64,000 bases of DNA from Geosiphon pyriformis (GCA_016748015.1 JAAOMT010000648.1:172659-236658), one strand, 5' to 3'. Positions 36,827 to 49,804 are shown, counted from the stretch's first letter. The notes: generated from the letters alone by a model not told the origin. Translations and numbers: made by a program.

Positions 36827-38187
36827 TTAAATTTTGTCAGTATATTTGCTAGATAAAGCTAATGCTGCTTTTGACGCGTTTTTTCGCCCCAATTTTTCCG
36901 ATATAAAATTTCCCACCGACACCAATTCTTTGAGATTAATACCAGTCTCGTATTCCATTCCGTCGAGCATATACACGAGGTCTTCAGTGGCAACATTACC
37001 AGTTGCTCCTTTAGCAAAAGGACAGCCGCCTAAAAAGACGTAATTAAAGATATTTTCTGGTTTGAATTTCAAATTACTGAAGATTTAAATTCACCTAGAC
37101 CCGAAACTGAGCTGTCGAAAACTCTGACTCCCAATTCTAGAGCACAATGGATATTTGCAAGAGCCTGGCCATATGTATCATGGCAATGGAGAGCTAACTT
37201 ATCTACAGGAACAACTCTGCGAACTGCTGCAATCATTTTCGCCATAGATCCTACCGATAGATCCATTAGATGATCACTAAATTCCGGCACAATGAGAATC
37301 GCACCTGTACAATAAAATACCTGGCGTCCCAACACCAATTGTATCGCCTAACGAAATTTCATAGCAGCCCATCTTGTACATTTTTTCTGCTGTATGAGCA
37401 ACCGCTTCGGGGGCTACTGGGCCTTCATATGGGCATCCAAGAACACACGAGATGTATCCTCGGACCAAGATATTCTCCCCGGTTGCTCGGTCCATCACCA
37501 ATCGAAAACGCTCCAAACTTTCGTCGATTGAGCAATTTATGTTTTTTTGACTGAAAGTTTCAGAAGCTGCACCAAAAATAGCCACCTCTTTTATTCCTGC
37601 AGTTATAGCATTTTCGAGTCCCCTAAGATTGGGCGTGAGAACCGAGTAGCGAATGTGAGGAAGATTTATAATACGAGATAGCACTTGACTCGCGTCTGCC
37701 ATCTCGTAGGCAAAACCCCGACAGGGTAAAGAATTAGGTGAAATTTAATCAAAATACTAACCGACAACGCGAATGTAAAGCATACCTGTGGTACCCATTT
37801 TGGAGAAACAAAACTTGTAGCTTCAATCGCTCTTAAACCCGTTTTTGCAAGTCTATTTATTAATTGAACTTTAATGTCGGTTGACACTAATTGTTTCTCA
37901 TTTTGCAGGCCGTCTCGTGGGCCTACTTCCACCACTTTTACTTGTTTTGGCCCCCAGGTCTAATGGCGAGTACTAAGATTTGAAAATACGTACGAAGAAA
38001 GAGTGAGGTGGAAGACTTCAAGAAACATTGGAGTCTGATATTTCACCTGCAGAGACCTCTGTATCGCTGGAAAATCAACACACTTTCGTCCATAATTGGA
38101 TGAACTCGACAATTTTTTCTTTCCTGTTATGTAGGTCCAATTAGTTATAATAGCCAGAGAAGATTTGAAAGCGAGGTTGACTTGCAT
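36827..38187 (-). CDS. HMGCL: Hydroxymethylglutaryl-CoA lyase, mitochondrial
   Basis: Five exons (38187-38047, 37959-37786, 37702-37321, 37250-37095, 37029-36827) give 351 residues. The first exon encodes a basic, Ser-rich mitochondrial leader starting [13 protein letters not shown]. The TIM-barrel domain follows with all landmark motifs: [73 protein letters not shown] (metal-binding His pair) and the catalytic-loop [16 protein letters not shown] with its conserved Cys. The enzyme cleaves HMG-CoA to acetyl-CoA and acetoacetate, the last step of leucine breakdown, in the matrix. No C-terminal peroxisomal signal is visible. The intron at 37251-37320 contains an open but non-homologous stretch that should not be read as exon. 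Confidence 0.95.
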
Positions 38188-39236
38188 TTTTGATCTAATT
38201 ATACAATTGAATCCTTTAACAAGACTAAATACGTGAAAGATTTTCAGGTACACTTAACCAATATATTTAATTTAATTTTTTTTTGTAGTTAAAAATATTA
38301 TTTTATTGCTTTTTGCTAAAAGATCATGTTTTTAAATAATAATTTTTTATTGGCAATATTAAATAATTAAGCATTAAAAATAAATAATTTTATAACAGCT
38401 TAGTAGATATTGAGTTTTTTGTTTCTTTGTAAAAATAACATGCTGTGATTAAAAATAAAATTGTAAATATAACATATTATATTCATTGTATTAATTGCTG
38501 TTGTATCATGTTATATTTAATTATAAAATATTATATTAATCATTTTAAATAAGTAATTAAATGTGTTTTTACAAATAGTTTTTTTATATTTTATATTTTA
38601 TTTATTTGTAGTAAACTTTTTCTTTTTATATTTAGTGTTTAATGTTAATATTCTAAAATAAACTTTTACAATCTTTAAACATTATTTATTTAGTTTTAAA
38701 TATTTAATACTAATTTAATCACTTAATAAATTTTTTTTTAGTTTGATTAGTTATGTAATTATGGTTTAATTTGTTTAAATTATTGATTTAATATAATATA
38801 CAATAATAATAACAATACAAAAAAAATCAATTATTATTTTTGTTATTATAATTAAAAAAACAACAACAAAAAAGTTCTTTTTTTTATTCATTCTATATTC
38901 TTTAAAGAGTTAAATTTTGAAAAAAAGTTTTTTAGTTTTATTATTTTTCTATTGTTTTACTTATAATTTTACAAAAAAACAATTTTTTTATAATAAATCT
39001 GGTGATTATTTCTTATAGTATTATGTTAAAAAAGAAAACAATTAAAAAAACACTCTATAATTTAGTAAGCAATTTTTTTTCTTAAAAGAAAAAGGTCGTA
39101 GTAAATAATATATAACACTCAAATAATGAAAAAAAAATTTTTGAATTAATTTTTGTTCAGTTTTAATATGTTTTTAAATATAAATAAGTTTAATAATAAA
39201 ATTAGTATTTTTTAACAGATAACAGTTTTAAATCTG

Positions 39237-39275
<39 letters not shown>

Positions 39276-40239
39276 TTTTTAAATTAAATATAGATACTTT
39301 TAAAATAAAAAAAACCAAATATTAATATAATAAGTTACTTTTTTTTAAATTTATTTAGTTTTAATATAAATAAAAACACAAAATTTCTTTTTTTTTTTCC
39401 TTTTTTAAACTTAGTATAGATATAATTGTTAAAAATTTTTTATTTTAAATATAAATCTCTTAACTATTAAAAAAAATTATTTTAGAATAAATTAAAATTA
39501 GTTAAAAAATTTTTTTTATGTGTAAATAATTTTAAAAAAGCATTTATCTTCTTAAAATTCAGTAAAATTATTTAAGCTATCTTTATAGTAAAGAAAACTA
39601 TACAGAAAATATTAAATTTAAAAAGTTTAAAGCAAAACAAACCAATTACACAATTAATTATTTTTAATTGACAATATATAATATAAATTAATAAAATTAG
39701 TTTTAATTTTCACATAATAAATTTTGATTAACAAAATTAATTTATTAATTTATATTAATAACATATAAAAATAAGCAAAAAAATATTTAATTTTATTACT
39801 ACAAATTGGTTAAAAAACTCATTAATTGTTTTTTTTATAAAGCTAAAACTATTTTGACTTTTTTATATATTATTATTTTATTATTAAATGATAATTATTA
39901 ATTGTTTTTATTATTTTTTAAAAACAAGTTTACTAACAATTTTATTGAAATTTTTTTTTTTTATATTTAAAATTTTTCAAAAAAGCATATTTTTAAAAAA
40001 GATTTTTTTTTGTTTTTCTTATTGTTTTTTTTTAATATTTTTTAACCTAATAATTTTTTTGTTATAGACTTAGAAATTGTTTTAAATAGTAGTATATTTA
40101 AGAAAAAAGCACCCAAAAAAACTTTTTGTAATCTTGCTAGTGACTTTTTTTTTTTAAAAAAAAGAATAATTTTCAATTATATTAAATATTTTAATAACAA
40201 AAAAGATGTTTTTTTGATCAAATTTAATTCTAATAGTAG
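38188..40239. other. AT-rich stretch with (TAA)n microsatellite
   Basis: Composition drops sharply after about 38260. A near-perfect (TAA)n run of about 38 bases lies at 39236-39273. Similar AAT-type runs end LINE copies elsewhere here, so it may mark an old LINE 3' end. No gene is visible. Confidence 0.5.
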
Positions 40240-43200
40240 TATACATTTAGATATAAATAATAAAGTTTAATAATAATAAAGACAATAATATTATAATTGG
40301 TATTGATAATAGGTTTCTTTTAAGTTTGGTTTCTGTTATTTCTAAACTCAAAAGAGTAAACATTAGTGTAAATTATGGCTTTTTTCTTGGTTCTCTTAAT
40401 TTTAAAATAAAAAATATTGGACTTCTTCTATTTTTTCTTAATATTTCTTTAAACAGAAAATAAATTAATTCCAAAATTTTTAAAACTCAGATAGAAGTAG
40501 CAGTTAAAAAAATTTTTATATTAGATATTAATTTTTTAACAGTAAAAAACAAATTAGCAACTGCAAAAACTCAAAAAATTAGAAAATTTTTTTCAATAGT
40601 CAATGGTTTTGAAGAAATTGCTACTTCTTTATAATTTAAAAAAATTATTAAATTTACATTTATATTAAAAAAACATAAAAAAAACTGTATTATTGGCTAT
40701 TAAAAAAGATATTAAAATAAACAATAATCTCAAAAAACAAAAATTTTATTTAAATTGAACTGTATTAATCAAGAAAATTCTTATGAATACACTAAAAAAT
40801 ATAATTACTACTATAGTAGTTGAATATAATCAAATAGTGTTAATTTAATTATAATTTATTGGATTGTAACAAAAAATTGTAATAAAATTTGCTAAATTAA
40901 GTTAAACTAATCAGTTGACATCTAAATAATCATTTTTAATTGGAAAAAATTTAGTGTATATAACCAAGGCTGTAAAAAATTACAATATTTAAATGTTTAA
41001 AAATCATTTAAAGTGCTTTTATTTACTTTACTTGTAAAAATAATAATTTATGATCTTGGTGTTTTGTTAAAAAAAACTAATAAGAAAACTTATATAATTA
41101 ATAGTTTATTTAAAACAGATAATAAGATTAATTGTGCTGTAATTAATTTCAAATCAAAAAAAAATTTGGAGTCTGTTTTTTGTACAAAACCAATTTTAAA
41201 TAGTATAAAACTTTTTTAGACCAGATTAAACTTAGTTTAATGTGAAAAATCTGAACATTTTAAATATTCTGTCTTAAAGTATAATGTTTCTAATATATTT
41301 ATCACTCTGTTTTTAAAGACATATAAAAAGTTTGTCTTAAATAAAATTTATCTTTAGCTAATTAAATTATATGCCAAAAAAAGTATTTTTATTTTATATT
41401 TTGCTGTTTTTAGTAATAAGTCTTAAACTTAAGTAGTTACACTAATTTCTATTTTTAATAATTTTTACTCTAGTTTAACTTTGGTTTTTTTTTTGGTGCT
41501 TTGTATTTTGATAAAATTTTTTATTTTCTGTAAGATGTTTTATTTATTAATATTTGTTTGGTTTCTTTAGAACATTTTTTAAAGTTATTGGCTAACTAAG
41601 TATCTAATATTATATGCAGATTAAATAATATAAATTTGGTGTCTCTGGTTTTTGTTTTTTATTCTTATACTTTAACTGATTCAATAGTTTTAAATCTAAG
41701 TTTAAATATAAATATAGTTTTAAATAGCTTATTAGTATAGTTTTTTTCTTTTCTATTAATAACAACTAAAATTTTAAATCTGAATTCAAGTAGTTCTAAA
41801 GTTTTAACTATAAAAGTGAGTAAACTAGAATTAAAAATAATTGTTTTTAAAGTTTTTATTATTTTAGTTTTGGCAAAATTAGATCAATTATGTATTAGTA
41901 TAAATTTTTTAATAATTTATTTATCTCAATAATTGATTATATTTGGAAATTTGCAATATGTAATGTTTATAAAATAAACAATTTGGTTAAATTAAAAGAT
42001 ATTATCAGATAAAATAAAAATTTTTACAATTTGGTTTTTATATTTATTAAAACAAAGTTGAAAAGACAAATTAAATTTTGAATTAAAAATAAGTTTCTTA
42101 ATTTAAAAGTTTTTGTTTTTGGTTTAAATTTTGATTACTTGGATACAGAGGTGGTAATAATAATGAATAATACTTTTATTTAACATATATATAAGATTTC
42201 TAAGATTTTGATATCTTTTTTCAATTCAGTTATTGTTTAACAATAAGTTTTTAGTAATAATTTTGGGTCTGTATATTGGAGCTTTAGCTAATATACAGTT
42301 CAATTAAGCCTATAAGATAAACTTTTATATTGCTAAAGCAATTAATTCAAGTTTTTATGTAATAATAAAAGATAACTTCAATGAAAATAAGATAAGATAA
42401 AATACAAGTTTCAAGAAATGCTTTAATTTTGGTTTGCACAATTCTCTTTTAAGTAATTTTACTATTAAGTTTTCAACATAAAACAATTTTAAAAATGTAA
42501 AAAAGATTATAAATTATATTTTTGTTAATAAATATTTTTTGATAACTATAATTAAATAAAGAGTTAATAGTGTATCTGATTTTTTTTGATATTAGCTATT
42601 TGGCTGTTAAGGTTTTTTTTGGCTTAAACAATTTTTTAAACAAATATTTAAATACAATTTGAAAGCATGTTAATAAAAATTGATAAAAGTTTAACATTAA
42701 AAATATAAATAATTTAAAATAAATTCAATTTAGAAAGTATTTAATAATAAAAATATTTTTGGTGCTAAATAATTTTTAAAATGCAAAAAAACGGAATAAT
42801 TTAAATATAATATGAAATTTTTTGAAAAAAGTAATAGTTAAATTGGCAGATAAAAATTTTCATAAAATTTAGTTTAAAAAAAAAATTTTAAGAATAAACA
42901 GTCTTTTAGATTTTGCAGATTAGAGATTTTGGTTTTTAAAGTTGTCAAAATTTTTTTTCTGAAGATGTTGTTAATTTTGATTAACTTATACAAGTTTAAA
43001 TAAATTAGATATTAGTAAATTTTCTAAGGTGTTTTCTCTGGTCAAAAATAAGATAAAAAATAAAAAAATCCTCTTTTATTTGTTTAAGATTAAAAAAAAA
43101 TATTGAGCTTTTAAGTATTGGAAATTTAAAGCTATAAAAATAAACACAGTTAAAAATACAATTGATAAAAAAATAAAGAATTTTTGTATAAACAAAGATT

Positions 43201-44484
43201 GTATAATTAAAAGTGTTCTGAATAAATTTTTTCAAAAAATGGTTTTAAACTATTTAGTAATTGGTAAAAAATTAATTTTGAAGTTTAAAATAATAAGATA
43301 TAAAGTAAATATAATCATAAAAAATTAGACTAGAAAAAAACAGATGTTTAAGATAATGCTAATTCTTTGGTTTTAACAATATATGTTGTTGGATTATGTA
43401 AAAGATAAAATATTTTTTAAGATTATAGAGCATATTAACATAGAAGAATTAATTCAAATTATTGAAAATTTGTTCAATAGTAAGATTATTAACTTATTAA
43501 GTATTTTTAATAAACTGTAAAAGCATTATAGTGCTAAGATTATAAGTTGTCTCTTAGTTATGTTAAATTATTACTTAAAAATTAGTATAATTTCTATTTT
43601 ATAGAAAAAAACTTAGATTTTTATGATTCTAAAGTCTTATGATTAGAATGATATGTTAACTAATACTAAACCAATAATATTAATAAAAACAACCAGAAAG
43701 ATTTTATCAAAAATCTTGTTAAACTGAATTTTTTTTGTGTATAACAAATTTGGTATTTTTCGTGAAAACAAATTTTTTAGTACTAAAGAACATATTAACT
43801 TAATTTTTTATATTTGCTGTTGGTTTAATTGTTAAAAACACTTTAGAAAAGAATAGAAAATCATGGTTGGTTTTACAGAACATGTGCAAAGCATACAATT
43901 TAGTTAATTAGTACTATTTAAGAACTAGCTTAAGATGTATTAAAATATGTAAATAATTTATTAGTTTTTTTAACAACATATATTAAGACAGAATTAACAG
44001 AGTAATAACAGATTTCGGGTTTTTAAAAGACTATTATGTATATAATAAATTGGATCAAAGTGAAGTTTTTTTTGGAAAATATTTTATAATCTTCTTTTAT
44101 ATATAGTTAAAAGTTATAAACATTTGTGTGAATACCAAGTAAATACAAAATTTGTAGTTAAAACTTGCAAAATAAAAAACACAAAAGAAAAAACATTATT
44201 TTTTATAGCTTGAACTTTTGTTGATAACATTATTTAAGTATAAAACAGTTAGATTTCTACTTAATATATTTTGAATATTGCCAATAAGTTTTTTAGAATT
44301 AATAATATTTCAATAAATATAATAAAACAGTAATTATTCCTATTAGTCAAAAGATAAAAAATGTGTCATTAAAAATTAGTAAAAGTTTTATATTAATTGC
44401 AAATATGGTTTTGAGAAAAGCAATTTCAAATAAGCAGTTTTGTTATTTGGTTTTAATTGTTTGATATTTTATAGTTAGTTATTA

Positions 44485-44508
44485 CAGTGAACTTTTTTTA
44501 TAATCACA
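44485..44508 (+). repeat. Left terminal inverted repeat of Tigger element
   Basis: The terminus begins CAGTGAAC, as is usual for pogo/Tigger ends (CAGT...). It is matched imperfectly by 48729-48752 in inverse orientation. Differences between the two ends are mostly C/T or A/G. Confidence 0.78.
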
Positions 44509-44667
44509 CTTTTTGGTCAGCACATTTATGGTGACTATAGAGAGATGGGACTATAAAAAATAATTAATATTTTATTACATGATCTATATATTACATGCAT
44601 AATATAATAACCAATTATATATATTTTATTTAAAAAAGCTATCTATTTGCAACTGTTTTTTCTCTTC

Positions 44668-46185
44668 TTAAACTTTGAGAACAGTATTATGAATTAATGT
44701 TCTCAAAGTTTTTAAAAAGTTTGAATCAACTTTTTCACTATATTGCTCTTCACAATAGCACAATGTATCTTCAAGTGCAATTTTACTTTGATATATAGAT
44801 AGCAAAGACAAAAGTTCATTTTCATTTTCACTTTCTAAATCTTTATTTGCATTAGAATTTCCACTATACTTATTGTTAATAAGATTCACAATTTCATCCT
44901 CTAAAGCATAAGTGAGTAATAGTTCAAACTTGTCAATATTAATGAAATCTATTGTTAATAGCTTGTCAATATTAATATGCTCAATAAGAACTTGTATTTT
45001 TTGTAGGAGTTCTTGTTCAATATCTAATGGATGGGCTGGCATTTGACTATTTTTCAGAATTCCCATATGATGCCAACAGTTTTGGATTGTAGTTGTTGTT
45101 ACTACTGACTATGCATTAATTAGAAAGTCAACTACATCCTTTAATGTTACTGTTAATATTGAAATCTTGTCATTATATTGATTAATAAGATGAAAAAGAA
45201 ACAACTTTCAGTATTGTGTCTTAAAAGATGCAATAATTCCTGTATTTAATGGTTACAAATAAAATTTTATATTAGATAATAGGTATCTAATTATAATATT
45301 AAATAATACAGAAGGTTTTCTATCATAGTAACCAGTATTATCAAGTAATAGCAAAATCTTTTTTTTCTTGTGATGCATTTCTTCATTTAATAAATTAAGC
45401 CATTCACTAAAAATATTGGTTTGCATCTATGCTTTTGTATTGTAACAATAAGTGATTGGAAGTGTATTCATATTAATATTGCAAAAACATCGTGGCTTTG
45501 CAGCTTTGCCAATAATTAAAGACTACAACTTGATGATGCTTGTTGCATTACAAGCAAGAAGTATGGTAATTCAACTCTTATCACACTTGGTGCCAGAGGT
45601 AGATCTTGTTGCCAAAGTTGCATTTGGTGGTATTCTAAAGAATAATGCTGTCTTATCGGCATTGTAAACATTATTTAGATTATATTCACTGATAATCTCA
45701 TGCAGTTTTTCTCGTTCCTCTGGTAAAATTTCCAAGGGGGCACTATTTGCTTTGCCATGCATCTTAATGTGGTACAAATTATGATGTTTCTTAAACTTTT
45801 CTAACCAACCATCTGATGCTTTAAAGTTATTTTCTTTCAGAAACTTTTCAACAAACTTGAGGGTTTTCATTTGTAAAATTTTTCCAGTAAAAATGCAGTT
45901 GGTAGCTAGTGCTCTAAGCATCCATTTTTTCAGTGCATTATTTATCTTTGAAAACATCTTTTTCCTGTCCTTTGTCAATTAACCAGAGTTGCCAAATACA
46001 TTTTTTTCAATCCATTAGTCTGATTTCACAAGTATCTTTGTTACAGTAGAGCAGTCAATATTTAGATTAAATATTTTGATAAGTTTATTTGCTGAATAGT
46101 CAGAATGCTCTAGTTTGTACTGGCAGAGAGCCTTTTTAGTTTCCAAGGAGATTGCTGCTCACTTTTGGTTCGCATTTTTTGGCAT
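44668..46185 (-). pseudogene. pogo/Tigger transposase (DDE), inactive
   Basis: The 505-codon frame from ATG 46183-46185 (MPKNANQK) has about eight in-frame stops. The CENP-B-type HTH region (ASDGWLEKFKKHHNL) follows a decayed N-terminal HTH. The DDE domain shows VYNADKTALFF (first Asp), ITILLACNAT, ILLLLDNTGYYDRKPS (second Asp) and PLNTGIIASFKTQY, where the third catalytic Asp (normally P-L-D-x-G-I-I) has become Asn. The acidic C-terminal tail is intact for 132 codons (44668-45066). The enzyme would cut and paste the element at TA sites in the nucleus. The Asp-to-Asn change and stops fit C-to-T/G-to-A decay. The well-preserved pieces at 45571-45978 are parts of this pseudogene, not separate genes. 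Confidence 0.87.
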
Positions 46186-46674
46186 GTTAATAAGAACACA
46201 CTTTTTATTGCATTTTGCTTTTATAACATGTTGATATATCTGTTATGTCTCAAACATTATTTTGCCTTATATCTAATTGGACATGTGAGGTGTCTCATGT
46301 CATATAAGGTGTCTCAGATTATAAAAAGCAGCCAAATTATAAAAATAAAAGTTTTAATTCAACTGTAGGATTCTAAGTGCAAATAACAGATTCTTGGTAA
46401 AAAGAAACCTAATTTTGATAATGCATCTGTGACACTTTTTGCCTCTTATCCCTAACTGATGATCAATAATGAAGACTGTCAATTTAATCCTCTGCATACT
46501 TACATAATCATGTAGAAGATAGCACAATGTCATGTTGTCAAGTCCTCTAAATACAGCAACACCTATATCAATTGAAATATTGATATAAAATACTTTGCAC
46601 AATGTCAGAAATATCGGAATGAAAGTCAACTACAGTTTTTTAAAAAATGTCTTGATCATCATAAGTCGTGGGAT

Positions 46675-47513
46675 TTGATATGTAATATATATAGGCATGT
46701 AATGGCTTCCAAATTAATATGGCTATATGTTGTTTTTAAAGAAAATCTATCTGTTAAAGATTACTTAAAATGGGCCCAAAATGAAACAGATCTCATGTTC
46801 AGATTAAAGTATGAACAAGTTTTTTTTTATTTACAAACAATTATTAACTTTTGCACTGGAGTTTGTTTCAATAAATCTTCATTAAGACTTGTGGCTAGAC
46901 AAATGTTTGCACCAATTTGGTCTGCTCGGTGCCATTCTATTTACCAATTAATTGAAATTGCTGATGAAGAACAATGGCTATGATTAAAGCCTAAAGTTTG
47001 TAAGCTAATTCAAGAAAAAATTGTAATTTCTTGATTTAAACTTTCAAATTAACATTAAGGCCATGATACAATACTTGAAGAAATTAACAAAATGCTTAAA
47101 TTGTTAATTCCTTCTATACTTTTACAATGGCATTGGGAAATTGCAGCACATAACTGTATCAAATTTGAGAGATTGTGTACTAATCTCTTTAATGTTATTG
47201 GATATTCTAAAAGTAAAATATACAGGTTTTGTACATGTCTTAGCTTTATTACTGAATCAAATCAATTTCGAGTTTAGATAAAAAAGACACAGTTTGTAAA
47301 TCCAAATGTCTCTAATCATGTTTTTTGTGATATTGACCATGAATAGATATTAAGCAAAGAAATAAAAAAATTTAGTGAAATTGCACAGATGAAAAGAATA
47401 GACTTTCTTAAAGCAAGGTGAATTAAGAAAACATTGTTAAGTACTTGGAAACCAATTTCAGTAACAAGTGAAGAAGCAGATTATCAAAAAATGTAAATCT
47501 GTTAATAAAATCA
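46675..47513 (+). pseudogene. Unrecognised ORF remnant inside the Tigger element
   Basis: Plus-strand frames here keep protein-like composition through a few stops: ASKLIWLYVVFKENLSVKD, LVARQMFAPIWSARCHSIYQ, GHDTILEEINKMLKLLIP, HWEIAAHNCIKFERLCTNLF. The stops fall where Arg, Gln or Trp codons would be expected (TGA or TAG between otherwise continuous text), again as in C-to-T decay. The gene runs opposite to the transposase. I do not recognise the family. It could be captured host sequence, a second element nested in the transposon, or a native accessory gene. Confidence 0.55.
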
Positions 47514-47639
47514 CAACTATTATCTATTATTAACTCTCTAATACCTCTTTTAAGTAATTATGTTTTTGAAGCTTATCAAGTTAATCATGTGACAGCCTAA
47601 TAAATATCCTTCAAGAAATTAGAAATATATTGTATTGTG

Positions 47640-48118
47640 TACAGTTTTGTTTACCTTGGGTTGGGTGCATTACCATTTATAATTGGCATTTTTAAAACAT
47701 GATATGTTGAGTCTAGGTCCGAATCTCTATTCTGCATGATTATGTTTAAATTATGAAAAGCTTTCAACATGGATTTATTTGCCCCAAAAAAGTTGATTTT
47801 TAATACATCTTTAAAACTATCAGTCAAACTTTTGTTTACTAATACTAAATATTAGTTGAATGATGAATATAATTGCTAATATGGAGTTTTTTTTTAATCA
47901 CAGATGCCAAAGTTGGTGTGAAAATGTATTTATTGAATATATATCAGAATCTTTATGCTCTGAGTTTTATTACTGATTACATTTTTCTTTCTAAGAAAAG
48001 GTAAATTCGAACTCTGTTCTCAGTTGATTTGCTCAAGCAATATCCCATTAACAAACTTGTTTTTGGAGGATCCTATTGGGCCATTATTCTCGCTTATAGG
48101 TCTGTTAATTTTTTCTCT
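47640..48118 (+). pseudogene. Second unrecognised coding remnant in the Tigger element
   Basis: Reading through stops, plus-strand text such as FVYLGLGALPFIIGIFKT, KAFNMDLFAPKKLIFNTSLK and PLTNLFLEDPIGPLFSLIGL is protein-like. It may continue the remnant at 46675-47513 or be separate. No function is assigned. A minus-strand frame at 48118-48471 over the following sequence is open but has no family resemblance. Confidence 0.4.
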
Positions 48119-48559
48119 CAATATGGAGAAAAAGTAATTTCATTAGCCAAAGTTTGATCCAGAGTAACTTTATCAATACCCACAGCAACAGTCTCCAAAG
48201 CACTACTAGTCTCTGAAGCACCACCAGTCTTTAAAGCACCAAGAGCAGCAGTACTGTACCATATGTCAACTATTATTAAAACTCTTATAATATCTGCAAA
48301 CAACAAGTCAGATATAATAGTTTTATTATTGTCTTTTGATGGCAGTGGTGGCTTATAAAGAAGAAGAGTAATTGAATATTGTAATATTTCAGAAATTTTG
48401 TTTAGTGTTTTACAATTGTTTTCAGAAACTTCTTTAATTTTTTTTACTGCTATAAAAAAAATAATTTCCATTGATAAATTGGGAAATTTCCCTGATTGTA
48501 CATGTCCGATTAAATATGAGATAATATCTAATGTTCATATCTAATATCATATGATTATA

Positions 48560-48752
48560 GTGTGACTATAAAGAGTGAAAATTACTTATATTCTGCTATC
48601 ATATTTGTGGGGATAGGAACTATAAAAAGATATATATAGTAAAAGTGACTATAAAGAGATAATATTATATATAATTGGTTTTGGTTTTTAAAAAAATGTA
48701 ATTATAAGAAGATAGTAACTATAACCAGAAGAATTATAGAGAAAGTTCATTG
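48560..48752. repeat. Subterminal repeats and right end of Tigger element
   Basis: Short repeats of the type GTGACTATAAAGAGAT occur at about 48560, 48615 (degenerate), 48648 and again, weaker, at 48700-48745. A near-identical copy (GGTGACTATAGAGAGAT) lies about 45 bases inside the left end at 44529. Clustered subterminal motifs of this kind often bind transposase. The final 24 bases form the right inverted repeat. Confidence 0.55.
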
Positions 48753-49794
48753 TATATGCAATTTAGTTTTGTTTTAATTAATGTTTATTGTAAGTCAGAT
48801 GTTATAATTAAAAAGATATTAAAATTGAAAGCTAAATTGCTTAAGAACTTTTCCAATAAAGCTTTATACCATTTATTATTATATAACTTAAAATCATTTA
48901 AACAATTACAAACTAAAAAAAAAAATTATAGTTAGCCTTATTTAAGAATTTTAAAAGTGTTTTTGGCTGTTTTTTTGATTATTGTTTTTTGGATTTGCAA
49001 ACTTTAGACTGAACTTCAACTAATTTTTTATAGTATTTAATTAAGTAAAAAGTTAGTTCTGTGAACAATTTTTTTGTTAAAGTAATAAAAGTGTTTTTGG
49101 ATAATAAGTTTTTGTTAATAAACAATTTATTAAATATATTTTGTAATTTAGATAAATTTTTAATATTTAATATCTAAAAAAAAGCAGTTTATTTTAAAAC
49201 AATGTGCTCTCTAAAATATTTTGGTGTTGTTTTTAACAACAAATTTTTAGCAAACATTAAATGTTAATAACTTGAAAAACTTTTTGTTATTAGAAAAAAC
49301 TAGGTCCTAAGAGTTCTGTTTTGTTTTAATTTAATATAATATTCAGTTTTTTAGATGGATTGAAATTTGCTACTAGATATAAAATAGCTGTTTTTGGTTT
49401 TTTGTCACATAATATCTTAAATTTGGATAATTATGAATTAGTAAAAAATCTTCTATATAAAGTTTGGGCTAATACTTTTAAGATATATACTAATAATTTA
49501 TTAAAAAATTTTGGTTTGTTAAAAGTAGTTAAAAGAGTAATTAAATGTAAATATTATTAAAATATTTGAAATTGTGTTTTTTATAATAATTGAGCTGTGA
49601 ATTATTGCTTTTGTTTTGAAATAAATGTTTTCTTTTAGTATTGTGATCTTGTATCTAAACAACCAGGCAGCTATTAATACATATATTTTGAAACTCAGTT
49701 TGTTCAATTTAGACTTTTATAATTGGTGCTAAATAAAAAATATTATATTGCTAATTTAATAGAAAACAAAAACATTTTAATAGTCTGAACAAAG

Positions 49795-49804
49795 ATTAAG
49801 AGTT
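49795..49804 (+). repeat. Target-site duplication of half-LINE, left copy
   Basis: ATTAAGAGTT here is repeated exactly at 52108-52117. It directly precedes the T-run that is the complement of the element's poly(A) tail. Confidence 0.9.

Larger units (their letters stand above)
44485..48752 (-). mobile_element. pogo/Tigger-type DNA transposon
   Basis: This 4268-bp element starts CAGTGAACTTTTTTTATAAT (44485) and ends with an imperfect inverted copy (ATTATAGAGAAAGTTCATTG, to 48752). It is flanked by TA on both sides (44483-44484, 48753-48754), the typical Tc1/mariner/pogo target. Removing the element and one TA rejoins the host LINE's RT frame as SYYMQFSF against SYHTQFSF in the young LINE, which proves the boundaries. 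It carries a transposase pseudogene on the minus strand plus roughly 2.3 kb of further sequence with remnant frames in the opposite direction. Its size is large for the group. Confidence 0.88.

Noticed and set aside
37251-37320. Extension of the HMG-CoA lyase exon through an apparent 16-base intron
   Set aside because: The family sequence runs G-T-P-G directly to S-M-A-K, which requires removing the whole 70-base segment with normal GT and AG ends.
39236-39273. CRISPR-like or satellite array
   Set aside because: It is a plain (TAA)n microsatellite with no spacers. No CRISPR array exists in the window.
45571-45978. A separate host gene with a CENP-B-like domain
   Set aside because: It is one open piece of the stop-ridden Tigger transposase that continues to 44668 in the same frame, inside an element with inverted ends and a TA duplication.
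48118-48471. A 117-codon minus-strand gene
   Set aside because: It lies inside the Tigger element, has no family resemblance, and could be antisense to the plus-strand remnant or simple chance.
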